A DNA stretch of 64,000 nt from Firmicutes bacterium UBA5201 (lineage in GTDB: Bacteria; Bacillota; Clostridia; Peptostreptococcales; Acidaminobacteraceae): positions 111,819 to 175,818 of the forward strand of contig DHVT01000026.1 in the NCBI GenBank assembly GCA_002412775.1. The letters run 5' to 3'. Made by a program: the position numbers and the translations under genes. The notes under the pieces are model-generated. The model ran no database searches. It saw only the letters and a list, made by a program, of their open reading frames with translations, and was not told the DNA's origin. Within the stretch, counting starts at the first letter, position 1; each line of letters starts with the position of its first letter. Of this stretch, positions 16,334-25,336 are shown piece after piece.

Positions 16334-17122
16334 TTAACCTCTCTCTGTATCGTATTTGTTCAGGTGAAGAATCAAGGCAGTAATTGCTACAATGAGTATA
16401 AAGTAACTGGTTACGATGGCACTGCTATAGTGTCCACTTACGCCCCTCGACCAAAACATAAACACTTGGATGGTCTCATAATTGCCACCCACCAATATAT
16501 TTGAAAGCACAAATTCGCCCATTAAAATCGCAAATGATAAAAGTACTGAAACACTTACGCCTTTAATTAAATTTGGGAAAATCACTTTCCAAAATGTTTC
16601 CCATTCAGTCGCCCCAAGTAATTTTGCAGCATCTACTAATGTTTTAACCTCGAGATTATCTAAACTTGTTTTAATCCCTTGATACATAAATGGCATAATC
16701 ACCACGAAATACGCGCCAATCAATATAAAAACAGTTCCCGAAATTGCCAGCGGACCACTTGAATAGAGTTTAATCAAACCTACTGCTAAGATTACACCTG
16801 ATATGGCAAAGGGAATCATAGACACAAACCGCATGATGCGAGTGAGCCATGGGAAATGGACCTTTCCCATGTAAATCACAGGCAGCAAAAGTGTAAAACT
16901 TAATGCAATACTGATAATGGAAACACTAAGTGATCGACCAACTGCCCGATAAAATCGAATGTTGGTGAACAGTGAATAAAAGTGTTTCAGCGTAAACCCT
17001 TCCGGTAATAAAGTGATTTGCCACTTGGTGGAAACAGCATAAATTACAGTGAAAAAGATGGGAATCACCATGTACACCATAATCATCACAACCATAAGTG
17101 CACTGCTTTTACGATTCTTCAT
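16334..17122 (-). CDS. ABC transporter permease 2
   Basis: A 262-residue polytopic membrane protein with the EAA-like loop DAAKLLGATEWETFWKVIFPNLI that contacts the ATPase. The BPD_transp_1 fold and operon place mark it as one of the two channel subunits. ATG 17122 with GGAGG upstream; it overlaps the first permease by 14 nt. Confidence 0.92.
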   Translation of the reverse strand: MKNRKSSALMVVMIMVYMVIPIFFTVIYAVSTKWQITLLPEGFTLKHFYSLFTNIRFYRAVGRSLSVSIISIALSFTLLLPVIYMGKVHFPWLTRIMRFVSMIPFAISGVILAVGLIKLYSSGPLAISGTVFILIGAYFVVIMPFMYQGIKTSLDNLEVKTLVDAAKLLGATEWETFWKVIFPNLIKGVSVSVLLSFAILMGEFVLSNILVGGNYETIQVFMFWSRGVSGHYSSAIVTSYFILIVAITALILHLNKYDTERG

Positions 17123-17933
17123 GCAACCTCCTACGACCGATGGTATTAAGCGCTAAAAGTATGGAAGCCAAAATAACCGAAAGTGCACTGGCCATATTGG
17201 GCTTAAGGAATATATCCCCGCTGACTAACGTACCTATACGTACAGGTACGAGATTAAACGCACCACTTGTTAATGCATAAGCAGTGGCATATGCGCCTAT
17301 TGCATTTGCAAATAGGATGACGCTGGTGGAAAGAAGTGAGGGGAATAACAGAGGCAAACCAATGCGCTTCCAGAACACCCACTTACCTGCACCTAACGTA
17401 AATGCTGCTTCTTTATAGGAACCCTCTATTCGATCAAAGGCTGGGTATAACAGTAAAATGCCAAGTGGTATTTGAAAATATACATAAACCACAATCAATC
17501 CTATTTTAGAATATAAGTTAAAAATTGAAATCAAATCAAAACCTAAGTGCTTAAACAAAATTGTGATCACGCCATTATTGCCCAGTATGATCATAAACGC
17601 AAAAGCCAAGGGCACGCCTGAAAAATTCGATGCCATATTGGTCACGGTAAGGGCGATTTTTCCGAGTCGCTTTCCAGAACTGTGAATCGCATGTGCAGAT
17701 AGCAGAGAAATGCCCAGTCCGATCAGCATGGATTTAAACGCAATGTCCAAGCTGTTGCCAAAACTCTGCGTGTAGAAGGGATTACTAAAAATTTCTATAT
17801 AATTGGAAATCGACCATACATCTTGTTCTGTTTTAAAACTGTCTATTAGCACAAACAACATCGGTAGTAACAAAAACAAACAGACAACAATGAAAAATGG
17901 CGCGATTAAAAGATAGTGATTTTTCTTAGTCAC
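17109..17933 (-). CDS. ABC transporter permease 1
   Basis: A 274-residue permease with six predicted TM segments and the loop EAAFTLGAGKWVFWKRIGLPLL. It has a GTG start at 17933 with AAGGAGG 5 nt upstream. Pairing with the second permease and the binding protein defines an importer of the PhnU/PotB/ThiP type; the substrate is not determined. Confidence 0.92.
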   Translation of the reverse strand: MTKKNHYLLIAPFFIVVCLFLLLPMLFVLIDSFKTEQDVWSISNYIEIFSNPFYTQSFGNSLDIAFKSMLIGLGISLLSAHAIHSSGKRLGKIALTVTNMASNFSGVPLAFAFMIILGNNGVITILFKHLGFDLISIFNLYSKIGLIVVYVYFQIPLGILLLYPAFDRIEGSYKEAAFTLGAGKWVFWKRIGLPLLFPSLLSTSVILFANAIGAYATAYALTSGAFNLVPVRIGTLVSGDIFLKPNMASALSVILASILLALNTIGRRRLHEES

Positions 17934-17943
17934 AGATGCCTCC

Positions 17944-18702
17944 TTAAATTTCTAGGCAGTTCATAATAAATGCTTTTAATGCCACTTGTTCCGTAGGTAA
18001 ATCTTTAGTTTTTGTGCCAATGTACCAGAATGGCACATATCGTTCAAGTGGTGTTCCCCCACCATGCCCTCTGTCTTCTGACATGCCATGGTCAGCGGTC
18101 ACAATGATTTCATAACCTGCTTTTATCCATTCGGGAAGTGCCATAGACAAAATGCCATCTACACGTCTGGCGGCCAATCCATACCCCTCAGACAGCGCAC
18201 CATCTTTGTGACCTGCATCATCCACATTCATAGGGTGAACAAGCATAAAATCAGGTTGGTACGTTTTTAGTAAATAAGAGGCATCCATAAAAACATGCGA
18301 ATCCGGATATTGGTCTTCGTAGTAAAAAATGCCGTAATGTATCGGCGGTTCGCCACTCAAATGAAATCGATCAAGCGTCGAATTCTGATCCCCATTCAAA
18401 TAAAGTTCAGAAATCCAATGATAAGCAGCAGCAGCGGAAATCATGCCTGATGCTGCCACTTCATGAAAAATGCTCTTTGATTTACTCAGTGATCGATTTA
18501 AGTTGTGAACAATGCCATGTTCGTAAGGCTGTTTTCCTGTGAGTATGGTTTCATATAAGGGTCTTGACAGTGTGGGAAGCGACGCCACCACATTGGATTT
18601 GCGCGCGATTGAACCTTCTTCCAAGTGTTTCATATACCCCATCTTCAACTCGGCGATTTCATTACCTAACCCATCTAAAACAACTAAAATCATTTTTTTC
18701 AT
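17944..18702 (-). CDS. Alkaline-phosphatase-superfamily phosphodiesterase-like enzyme
   Basis: The 252-residue protein starts MKKMILVVLDGLGNE (metal-binding Asp) and carries PTLSRPLYETILTGK with the nucleophile region, HPMNVDDAGHKDG (metal Asp/His) and TADHGMSEDRGHGGG (metal Asp-His and His). This is the core of the nucleotide pyrophosphatase/phosphodiesterase or phosphonoacetate hydrolase group. It has no signal peptide, so it should act on an imported compound in the cytoplasm. Its place between the binding protein and permeases is strong context for organophosphorus uptake and breakdown. Confidence 0.82.
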   Translation of the reverse strand: MKKMILVVLDGLGNEIAELKMGYMKHLEEGSIARKSNVVASLPTLSRPLYETILTGKQPYEHGIVHNLNRSLSKSKSIFHEVAASGMISAAAAYHWISELYLNGDQNSTLDRFHLSGEPPIHYGIFYYEDQYPDSHVFMDASYLLKTYQPDFMLVHPMNVDDAGHKDGALSEGYGLAARRVDGILSMALPEWIKAGYEIIVTADHGMSEDRGHGGGTPLERYVPFWYIGTKTKDLPTEQVALKAFIMNCLEI

Positions 18703-18708
18703 ATATAC

Positions 18709-19794
18709 CTACTTCAAATGAATGAGTACGCGCATTTGCCATAACTCTGGTAAAGTTTCTGTAGTGGCATTCCACGCTTTATGGTCTTGAACCGGTTTGG
18801 CGTTTGCGTATTGTGCTTCCGGGAGCATTTTTCTTTTCACTTCGTCTGGCATATCGATGCTACTTCGAATTGGTCTTGCAAAGCCATTTGCTAGGTTAAT
18901 TTGACCTGCATCGCTAAAAATGTGCTCCCTCGCTAACTTCGCTGCATTTGGATTTGGTGCATACTTGTTGATGATGGTAGCATATCCACTGATAACTGAT
19001 CCCTCTTGTGGAATTACCACCGCATAATCGGATTCACCCAATTGTGCTCTATAATTTAGTGCATTAAAATCCCACATAATGGCGACTTCTATTTCACCAC
19101 TTTCAAGGTTTGCCACACTTGGTGATACAGTGGATATTCTACCATCCTTTGCCAATGTTTCAAAAAAATTAAGTGCTGGTTCTAAATTCGTTTCATCTCC
19201 GCCATTTGCGATGGCACATGCAAGTACTGCATTGCTAGCTTGCGCCGCTTTACCTACGTCGCCCACTGAAACTTTATAATCGCCACTCAACAAATCTGCC
19301 CATGAAGTTGGAGGTTGATCTACGAGATTTGTATTTGTGATAAATGCAATCGTCCCTGTATAAGCAAGCATCCAGTGTCCTTCTTCGTCTTTTGCCCATG
19401 CAGGCACATCATCCCAATATGAAGTTTTATAAGGTTGTGTAACGCCACTTTCCACGGCGACAGGCCCAAAAGCGATGCCTACATCACCGATATCTACGGT
19501 TGGGTTGTCTTTTTCTGCCACCATTTTTGCGATTTCTTCTGCACTACTCATGTCTGTATCAGTGTGTGATAATCCATATTCTCTGCTTAAATCTTCCCAA
19601 GTGTCTTTCCAGTTTGCCCAATCATCTGGCATGCCCACACTAACAATTTTGCCTTCTGCTTTTGCACGTTCGATGATGACGTCTAACGATACGTTTTCAT
19701 CCCTTTTAGTTTCAGCTTGATTTGATGCACATCCCGTGATCATCATTGATAACATAAGTGTTAATGCCACTATTTTTCTACCTTTGTATTTCAT
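18709..19794 (-). CDS. ABC transporter substrate-binding lipoprotein
   Basis: The 361-residue precursor has a lipoprotein signal ending MMITGC and a periplasmic-binding fold of the AfuA/PotD/ThiB type (SVGMPDDWANW, TGTIAFITNTNLV, PPTSWADLL, GEIEVAIMWDFNA). It would capture the ligand outside the membrane for the downstream permeases. It is the first gene of the seven-gene operon. Start at 19794 has GGGAGGG upstream; a Met four codons earlier overlaps that site. Confidence 0.9.
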   Translation of the reverse strand: MKYKGRKIVALTLMLSMMITGCASNQAETKRDENVSLDVIIERAKAEGKIVSVGMPDDWANWKDTWEDLSREYGLSHTDTDMSSAEEIAKMVAEKDNPTVDIGDVGIAFGPVAVESGVTQPYKTSYWDDVPAWAKDEEGHWMLAYTGTIAFITNTNLVDQPPTSWADLLSGDYKVSVGDVGKAAQASNAVLACAIANGGDETNLEPALNFFETLAKDGRISTVSPSVANLESGEIEVAIMWDFNALNYRAQLGESDYAVVIPQEGSVISGYATIINKYAPNPNAAKLAREHIFSDAGQINLANGFARPIRSSIDMPDEVKRKMLPEAQYANAKPVQDHKAWNATTETLPELWQMRVLIHLK

Positions 19795-19917
19795 AATCCC
19801 TCCCATATTGTCTTCACTTATTCAAAATCGTTACATTTCTTTTGAACTACGATTAGCATATCGTACATATGTAATAACAATATTTGTTTATGTTTATTTT
19901 CATGTTAACTTATTTGT

Positions 19918-19946
19918 CCAAATGAACATTTCAAACGTTCATTTGG
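19918..19946. promoter_or_regulatory. Inverted repeat, candidate operator of the ABC/DeoR operon
   Basis: CCAAATGAAC and GTTCATTTGG are perfect 10-bp arms around 9 bp, centred about 140 bp upstream of the binding-protein start. Position and symmetry fit a repressor site, most simply for the operon's DeoR protein. Confidence 0.45.
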
Positions 19947-19961
19947 TGGTTTGGCCTAAAA

Positions 19962-19998
19962 AACAAAAAACTGACCTGTTTACTGAGGCAGGTTTCAG
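19962..19998 (-). terminator. Minus-strand terminator upstream of the ABC operon
   Basis: On the minus strand CTG-ACCTG pairs with CAGGT-CAG and is followed by a T-rich run. It would stop transcription coming from the right before the operon. Confidence 0.45.
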
Positions 19999-20004
19999 AT
20001 AAGA

Positions 20005-20334
20005 TATTTCGGAACTATATCGAAAATAAAGGGTGGAAGCTCATCAAAGAATACACGTAACTGGATATTTTCGGTTATAAGAAGTCGGCCGCCAGTAGAG
20101 ACCAACTGTAGCTATTGATTCAAGATGCGAAACCGTTTTTGGCAGTCAGAAGGTGAAAGTTTACAAATCTCTCACCGAGTTCTGGAAAGTCATGTTCTAA
20201 TGGTCTACCAAGGTAATTATGGAGGCAGAGCTGCTCCTTATAGTTATGAGTTGATAGCATCAGATGTTTATAACCGCAAAAAAAAATCAATGTTGTCAAA
20301 AATAATTGAAATCATCAGAATTTTCACGGATTTT
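20005..20334 (+). pseudogene. Remnant of a large serine recombinase (island A)
   Basis: This stretch aligns at nucleotide level with the intact recombinase gene: 20011-20130 matches the N-terminal part (43712-43828), 20140-20280 matches 44007-44160, and 20290-20330 matches its C-terminal MLSKIIEIIRIF segment. Stops (for example TAA in EYT*LDIF) and two large deletions make it dead. It abuts repeat copy 2 exactly as the intact gene abuts copy 3, so it was the recombinase of island A. Confidence 0.85.
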
Positions 20335-20431
20335 GGAGTACCAGCTGGCAGTCTGGGTGTTGTGGGTTCGAGCCCCATCATCTCTACCAATCAAAAAAAC
20401 ACCTAATAACCAATGGTTACGGGGTGTTTTT
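20335..20431 (+). repeat. Direct repeat copy 2: tRNA-Ala 3' fragment plus terminator
   Basis: GGAGTACCAG to CTACCAAT matches the tRNA 3' part with one deleted G and one C-to-T change, then a terminator of the same family (20393-20431). It marks the boundary of islands A and B. It cannot fold into a tRNA since the acceptor 5' strand and D arm are absent. Confidence 0.85.
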
Positions 20432-20544
20432 AGTTTATCCATACCTATTCAGCTGCTGTATAAATGGGGGTGCAGACGTTTTTTGGACTTTATGCGACCA
20501 AATCCTACCGTCTCCATCCTTTTAATCCAGCCAAGTCATCTATA
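20432..20544. other. Left end of island B, no gene seen
   Basis: Short non-coding stretch between the repeat and a decayed integrase; nothing recognised. Confidence 0.4.
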
Positions 20545-20870
20545 CCTTCTACAAACACTCATTGATGGTGCTGCTTTATTCATGGCCTCACTCATCATTT
20601 AGCGGGTTGAAACTGCATAAAATCATGACGTTGTCGACATACTTTCGTGGCCAAGCAACTTCATAATAAATGGCTATGTAAATTATTTTTATATAAATCC
20701 ATGGCTCTGGTCTTTCTTATCATATGACAATGAACACTTTTCGGAGCTTCACAACTAAGCGTTACGAAAGGATTCGGCACATCTAGATGCAACTTGCTCC
20801 TCTTTAGATCAGCAAGTTCCTGTATTCTGGCATCAGTATCATAAAGCATAATCAACATCATTCGATTTCG
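20545..20870 (-). pseudogene. Remnant of a tyrosine recombinase/integrase
   Basis: On the minus strand MLYDTDARIQELADLKRSKLHLDVPNPFVTL is the catalytic Arg region of a phage-integrase-type enzyme (usually SGARVQE). After a frameshift KLLGHESMSTT follows, the catalytic His box, and a short C-terminus MMSEAMNKA. The catalytic core is broken and the N-terminal half is missing. Confidence 0.7.
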
Positions 20871-20989
20871 TCTGTGTTTTGTAGTACCAGTTATTATAAG
20901 CAGAAAGAATAGCTGTAGTTGCTTTTGGTCGATGATACTTCACAAATAACCTCAATAGTCATTTTGATGCATCTCCTTTTCTTGGTACT

Positions 20990-21130
20990 TCAAGTATAAA
21001 TACTATGCCGAGAATCTAAATTGGAGCAAAGAGTTTCAGTCATTAAACAACGACAAACAAAAAAATGATGCTATCAGAATTGATTGATAACATCATCGTT
21101 TATAAGGATTGTATTGACATTATACAGAAA
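20990..21130 (+). pseudogene. Remnant of the C-terminus of another serine recombinase
   Basis: LNWSKEFQSLNNDKQ and, after a one-base shift in an A run, KMMLSELIDNIIVYKDCIDI match the end of the intact recombinase (IWREVFEAASIDKQKMMLTKIIDLIRVFKDHVEI). A short reading frame continuing to 21262 has no recognisable function. Confidence 0.65.
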
Positions 21131-21323
21131 ATTTCAATGGCTGAGTACTGTAAAGACTCGAATATTTGCGATGAGACAACTTATATTAAGCTGTCAATGA
21201 AGTGTACAAAGCATCTTGGTTATCTAAATCTATGTTTGGAATCATTTGAAATAGAAAACTGAGATACAAATGTGGATTTAAACCATAGGCCTTATCATTA
21301 CTTCTAGTATTTATCAAATCAAA

Positions 21324-23324
21324 TCACACCTTGAAAACCTTAACAAGATCAGACAAGTGAATTGAAAGACTTGAGAGCTTTTCACTCGATCGGTTAAGTT
21401 CGGCCATGGATGCCGCTTCTTCCTCAACAGAAGCTGAAACTTCTTCAGTGGCAGCAGAATTGGATTCTGCAATCTCTGTCAGATTTCCCATGGTTTTGAT
21501 CAGTTCAATAATCATTTCTTTGATTTCTTTTTTGGAAGATTCAAGTGCATCAATCTGATCGATAGACAACTTAGTAGACTCAGAAATTTTCTCATAAATC
21601 ATTTTACTTGTGTCTATACGTCTACCCTGTTCAATAAAAACAGATTTCACTTCTTCAATTGTCGAAAGTGCATGCTCTGAATTTTTGTTCAATTCGGTAA
21701 CAATATTTGAAATTTCACTGGTACTATGTCCTGATTCTTCCGCTAGTTTTTTAATCTCATTGGCAACTACAGCAAAACCACGACCCGCCTCTCCTGCACG
21801 CGCTGCTTCTATGGCTGCGTTCAATGAAAGAAGATTGGTTTGATCAGCTATGGATGCGATTACATCACTGGCAGACCTGATTTTCATAGCGCTTTCATTG
21901 GTCATCGACATACCAGCTTCAACTGCTTTAATGGCCTCGAGGCTTTTCTCGGAGGAAGTGACCAGTGAGTTGATTTCTTCAACTCCTAGTATTACAGAAT
22001 TTTCTACAGCAAGTGATGCTGAATGGATTTGTTCAAGCAACATGAGCAATTCATGAACTATATCGTCCAATGATTGTATATGAGTTGTTCCGCTTTGAGC
22101 TTGATCAACTTGTTTCCCTGCATTTCCAGCAATGTCTTCTACGGCATGAGCGATATCATCAGCTGCCCTGGCGTTTTCTTCTGATGTCTGATGCAATTCA
22201 TATGAAGCATCAGAGACGTTAGTTGATGCGTCTTTCACGTTGGTAATCACATTTCTCATAGAATCGACCATGTTATGGATGGAAACCGTCAATTGTCCAA
22301 TTTCATCTTTTGATGAAGTAATAATTTCGGTAGTGAGATCTCCCTTTTCAATATCCGCAACAGATTGCTTGATGTTTGTAATAGGTTTAATGATGATTCT
22401 ATTGGTCATAATGGTCATGATCACTATCAAGAAAAGACCAACAATGATGATTGCTACAGCAGACATGATCAGAACCCGATTTGTGAAAGCGACTATTTTG
22501 GAACGGTCTGAGATAACTTTGATATAACCTGCGGTATTACCGAGATAATCATTGTATGGCAGTAATGTCACCATTTCTTTTCCACTTTCAGAAAGCCAAA
22601 TGGTGTATTCACCTGTCGATACTGTTTGAATATGTTCTTCGATGTTTGGCCATGAGTCGGTTTCAAGGGTACCGGCTATAAAAGCGTTGTCTTCATTTTC
22701 AAAATTCCATGAAACACTCTCACCTTGATTGAGAACATAAATAAAATAATCAGACCCGAAGGAAGTTTTAAGTTTTTCTAAAAACTTTTGATCAAATGCG
22801 CTACCGTACTCGACTGATCCTGTGTGCTTACCATTATGAAACATCGGTACCACAACTCTGAACCCATAACCGCCACGACCTTCTTCAAGTCCAGAAACAA
22901 TTGTTTTGCTTGCATTTGCTTCGTTCACAGTAAACCTGAATTCTTTGAGACTATCACCATAGGAATCTGGCATGTGAAGTCTGAGAAAGGATGTAGAATC
23001 AGGCAAATGGAATTGAATCTGTGCGACATCATCTTTTAGAACCTCAAATACTGGCAAAAGTTGCTTTGCGAGTTCGTCACGATTGCGCTCAGCAAATAGG
23101 GATTGAATCCCCTTGTTTCCCGAAATACTCAAAACAGACATTTTAGCGCTGTCCAGTTGTGCCTTCAATTGGTTGTCAACGGCATTTTTCATGAGTATTG
23201 CGTATTCATCCTCTTTCGTCTCGATGATGTGGTTATTGACCCATTGCATAGTACCAAATAATGTAATGAAAGCAATGATTACTATCATTGCTGTGCCGCC
23301 GATAAACTTTAATTTTAAAGACAT
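21324..23324 (-). CDS. Methyl-accepting chemotaxis protein with Cache sensor
   Basis: The 666-residue receptor has an N-terminal TM helix, an extracytoplasmic sensor of about 240 residues resembling a dCache_3 domain (TSFLRLHMPDSYGD, EEGRGGYGFRVV), a second TM near 280-305, a HAMP segment (NRIIIKPITNIKQSV) and a signalling domain with LLSLNAAIEAARAGEAGRGFAVVANEIKKLAEES. It would bind a small ligand outside and control CheA. It lies in island B, alone with an HD-GYP gene, and ends with EVSASVEEEAAS near its methylation sites. Confidence 0.92.
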   Translation of the reverse strand: MSLKLKFIGGTAMIVIIAFITLFGTMQWVNNHIIETKEDEYAILMKNAVDNQLKAQLDSAKMSVLSISGNKGIQSLFAERNRDELAKQLLPVFEVLKDDVAQIQFHLPDSTSFLRLHMPDSYGDSLKEFRFTVNEANASKTIVSGLEEGRGGYGFRVVVPMFHNGKHTGSVEYGSAFDQKFLEKLKTSFGSDYFIYVLNQGESVSWNFENEDNAFIAGTLETDSWPNIEEHIQTVSTGEYTIWLSESGKEMVTLLPYNDYLGNTAGYIKVISDRSKIVAFTNRVLIMSAVAIIIVGLFLIVIMTIMTNRIIIKPITNIKQSVADIEKGDLTTEIITSSKDEIGQLTVSIHNMVDSMRNVITNVKDASTNVSDASYELHQTSEENARAADDIAHAVEDIAGNAGKQVDQAQSGTTHIQSLDDIVHELLMLLEQIHSASLAVENSVILGVEEINSLVTSSEKSLEAIKAVEAGMSMTNESAMKIRSASDVIASIADQTNLLSLNAAIEAARAGEAGRGFAVVANEIKKLAEESGHSTSEISNIVTELNKNSEHALSTIEEVKSVFIEQGRRIDTSKMIYEKISESTKLSIDQIDALESSKKEIKEMIIELIKTMGNLTEIAESNSAATEEVSASVEEEAASMAELNRSSEKLSSLSIHLSDLVKVFKV

Positions 23325-23403
23325 ACGATTCCTCCTCTTTTTATCTATTTTATTCTATCTCTGTATCAGTTAATACCTGAAATGTTATGCACTTTGCGGA
23401 TAC

Positions 23404-24369
23404 TCATGCCTTATTTAAACACATAAAAAAATCCGGCATTTCATGCTTACTTGAATTATGGGGAATGATATGAATATTTGCCTTAAAAAAAGCGTCTACC
23501 ACAATTGGATCAAATTGTGAACCACTATTTAATCTGAGTTCTTCAAATGCCTGTTCTTCAAGTAATGCCTTTCGATATGGGCGATCTGAAGTCATTGCGT
23601 CAAACGCGTCTGCAACCGCGATAATCCTAGATTCCAGCGGAATCTCCTCGTTGGGTATAGCTTCGGGATAACCTGACCCATTGTAAAAACAGTGATGATA
23701 TTTGATGAATGGTAAAATGCTTTGTAATCTAGTGACGTTCTTAAGAATATCTGGACCATTTGAGACATGCTTTTTCATTTCATCCCATTCGGTTTCAGAA
23801 AGTTTGCTGGGGTTGTTAAGAATTTCCTTACTGACTGACAGTTTGCCGATATCATGGAAAATTGCACCTAATCCCAAATTCATAAGACGTTCCTTAGAAA
23901 ACGAGAGTTCTGTACCAAGTTTAAATGAATATAAATAAACATTATAGGAATGATTTTGTAAATATTGATCCTTGGCGTCTATTGCTTCAACAAAAGACAT
24001 TATAAGTTCTTTAGTCAACTTGCAATTTTCTTCTTTTTGTTGATTGAGCTCGTCCATATAAGATTTGATTTCTTGACTTAAAAATACAGCTAAAAACGAG
24101 GAACTAAAGAATATAAAACCTTGCATAACAATTGCCTTGAAAGGAAGCTGATTGAACCATGAAAAGAATGCGAAATTCAGGGATGATATTAAAAGTAAAA
24201 CACCAAAGTTTTTACGTTTTAGAGTGATACCCCCAAAAATAATAGCAATAAGAAAAAAGCCACCAATAAACATTTTAATAAAAATATTTATTAAAAATGC
24301 TAACGCAATAATTATAACCAGAAAAACCACATGGAAGGTTTTACTAAAGCTTAATAAATTCTGAATCAT
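23404..24369 (-). CDS. Membrane HD-GYP domain phosphodiesterase
   Basis: The first ~110 residues are hydrophobic (about four TM segments). A coiled linker precedes an HD-GYP domain with SFVEAIDAKDQYLQNHS, GLGAIFHDIGKLSV, KYHHCFYNGSGYPEAI, VADAFDAMTSDRPYR and NSGSQFDP. HD-GYP enzymes degrade cyclic-di-GMP; in this protein the GYP motif is intact. Start at 24369 has GAGG 6 nt upstream, preferred over a longer frame. Probably acts with other cyclic-di-GMP genes in the window. Confidence 0.9.
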   Translation of the reverse strand: MIQNLLSFSKTFHVVFLVIIIALAFLINIFIKMFIGGFFLIAIIFGGITLKRKNFGVLLLISSLNFAFFSWFNQLPFKAIVMQGFIFFSSSFLAVFLSQEIKSYMDELNQQKEENCKLTKELIMSFVEAIDAKDQYLQNHSYNVYLYSFKLGTELSFSKERLMNLGLGAIFHDIGKLSVSKEILNNPSKLSETEWDEMKKHVSNGPDILKNVTRLQSILPFIKYHHCFYNGSGYPEAIPNEEIPLESRIIAVADAFDAMTSDRPYRKALLEEQAFEELRLNSGSQFDPIVVDAFFKANIHIIPHNSSKHEMPDFFMCLNKA

Positions 24370-24789
24370 ATAAACCTCATTTCTACAATTATTTAATTTT
24401 TTCACGCGAATTTTATTGGAAAACACGCAAGAATTTCTAGTTATTGTCTTTGGATTATAATGTTATTAATATCATATCCAGCACAATTTTCCTTTTAATA
24501 CCCATTAGTCTTAAGGATAAAACAAATATATCTTTGAGTCGCGCCAACACATAAATATGCAGATGGGATTATTCCAATTGCTTCATAAATCGGATTTTGC
24601 TTAGTCACTATCGCGCTAATTAAAGATTATACCCCGGATGGTCGATGCTTAAAAACTAAGAATTCAATGAGGATTAATCAACTGGTGAAACCTTGCCCTA
24701 TTATTCGATTATACGTAAAAATACACTATAGGATAGACTTTTTTTATTTGTCTATTCTATAGGGTTCATTTTAACAGTACACTAGGTTC
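24370..24789. other. Intergenic, AT-rich; contains a 13-bp inverted repeat
   Basis: No gene is apparent. CTATAGGATAGAC (24726-24738) pairs with GTCTATTCTATAG (24750-24762), one G-T pair included, with the T run in the loop rather than after the stem. It may be a terminus of the decayed IS to its right. Confidence 0.4.
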
Positions 24790-25200
24790 TTTAATCATTC
24801 AGACAAAATATCAATACTCCGATCGTGAAATTGTCGAACAATTGACCGAAAATCCATATTATCAGTATTTCATTCGCCTTCCGGGTTATCAGGAAGAGCA
24901 ACCGGTTAAGTTTGGAGCAAAGTTTGACCTTAGTGTGGACGATAGTGGTTACAGACGAATTGAGAAAATATCCTATGATGCATACAATGAAAGCGAAGTG
25001 GAATGAATGTTCAGTTTAAGCAAACGATGCTACGGCATGGGGCTCATTCGAATCAAACTGGAAGAGACCACTCTCAACTCTATCGCGTTATCTGTATTTG
25101 TGACGAATCTTTTTATGGTTCAGTTGCGAGTACTTTTTGCGATGATTTTCAAAACACTCAAATATTGAATCAAATTTGCTGAATTTAGATTTATTAGAAT
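24790..25200 (+). pseudogene. Remnant of an IS1182/IS5-type transposase
   Basis: Fragments readable with deletions and a stop: YSDREIVEQLTENPYYQYFIRLPGYQ (N-terminal), KFGAKFDLSVDD with AYNESEV (central) and KRCYGMGLIRIKLEETTLNSIALSVFVTNL (C-terminal). The order and wording match transposases of the IS1182/IS5 superfamily. The DDE core is mostly deleted. Confidence 0.7.
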
Positions 25201-25336
25201 TTAATCAGCATACACTAAATAAAGAAAAAAGCCAAATTTCTATGACTTTTTCAGTGTTCTCCATTTCGAGCAGTTTTTTTATACTTCTAATACTTGCTGG
25301 TGAAATCAGTTATTTTCCGATAGCCCCGTTTTAGTA

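Noticed and set aside
19918..19946. LexA box upstream of the ABC operon
   Set aside because: It contains GAAC and GTTC, but 9 bp apart rather than 4, so an operon-specific operator is more plausible.
20306..20602. Open frame across repeat copy 2
   Set aside because: Joins recombinase debris, tRNA fragment and terminator; no ribosome site or family match.
24726..24762. Intrinsic terminator after the HD-GYP gene region
   Set aside because: The T run is in the loop, not after the stem, and it lies over 350 bp upstream of the HD-GYP gene; a decayed IS end is likelier.
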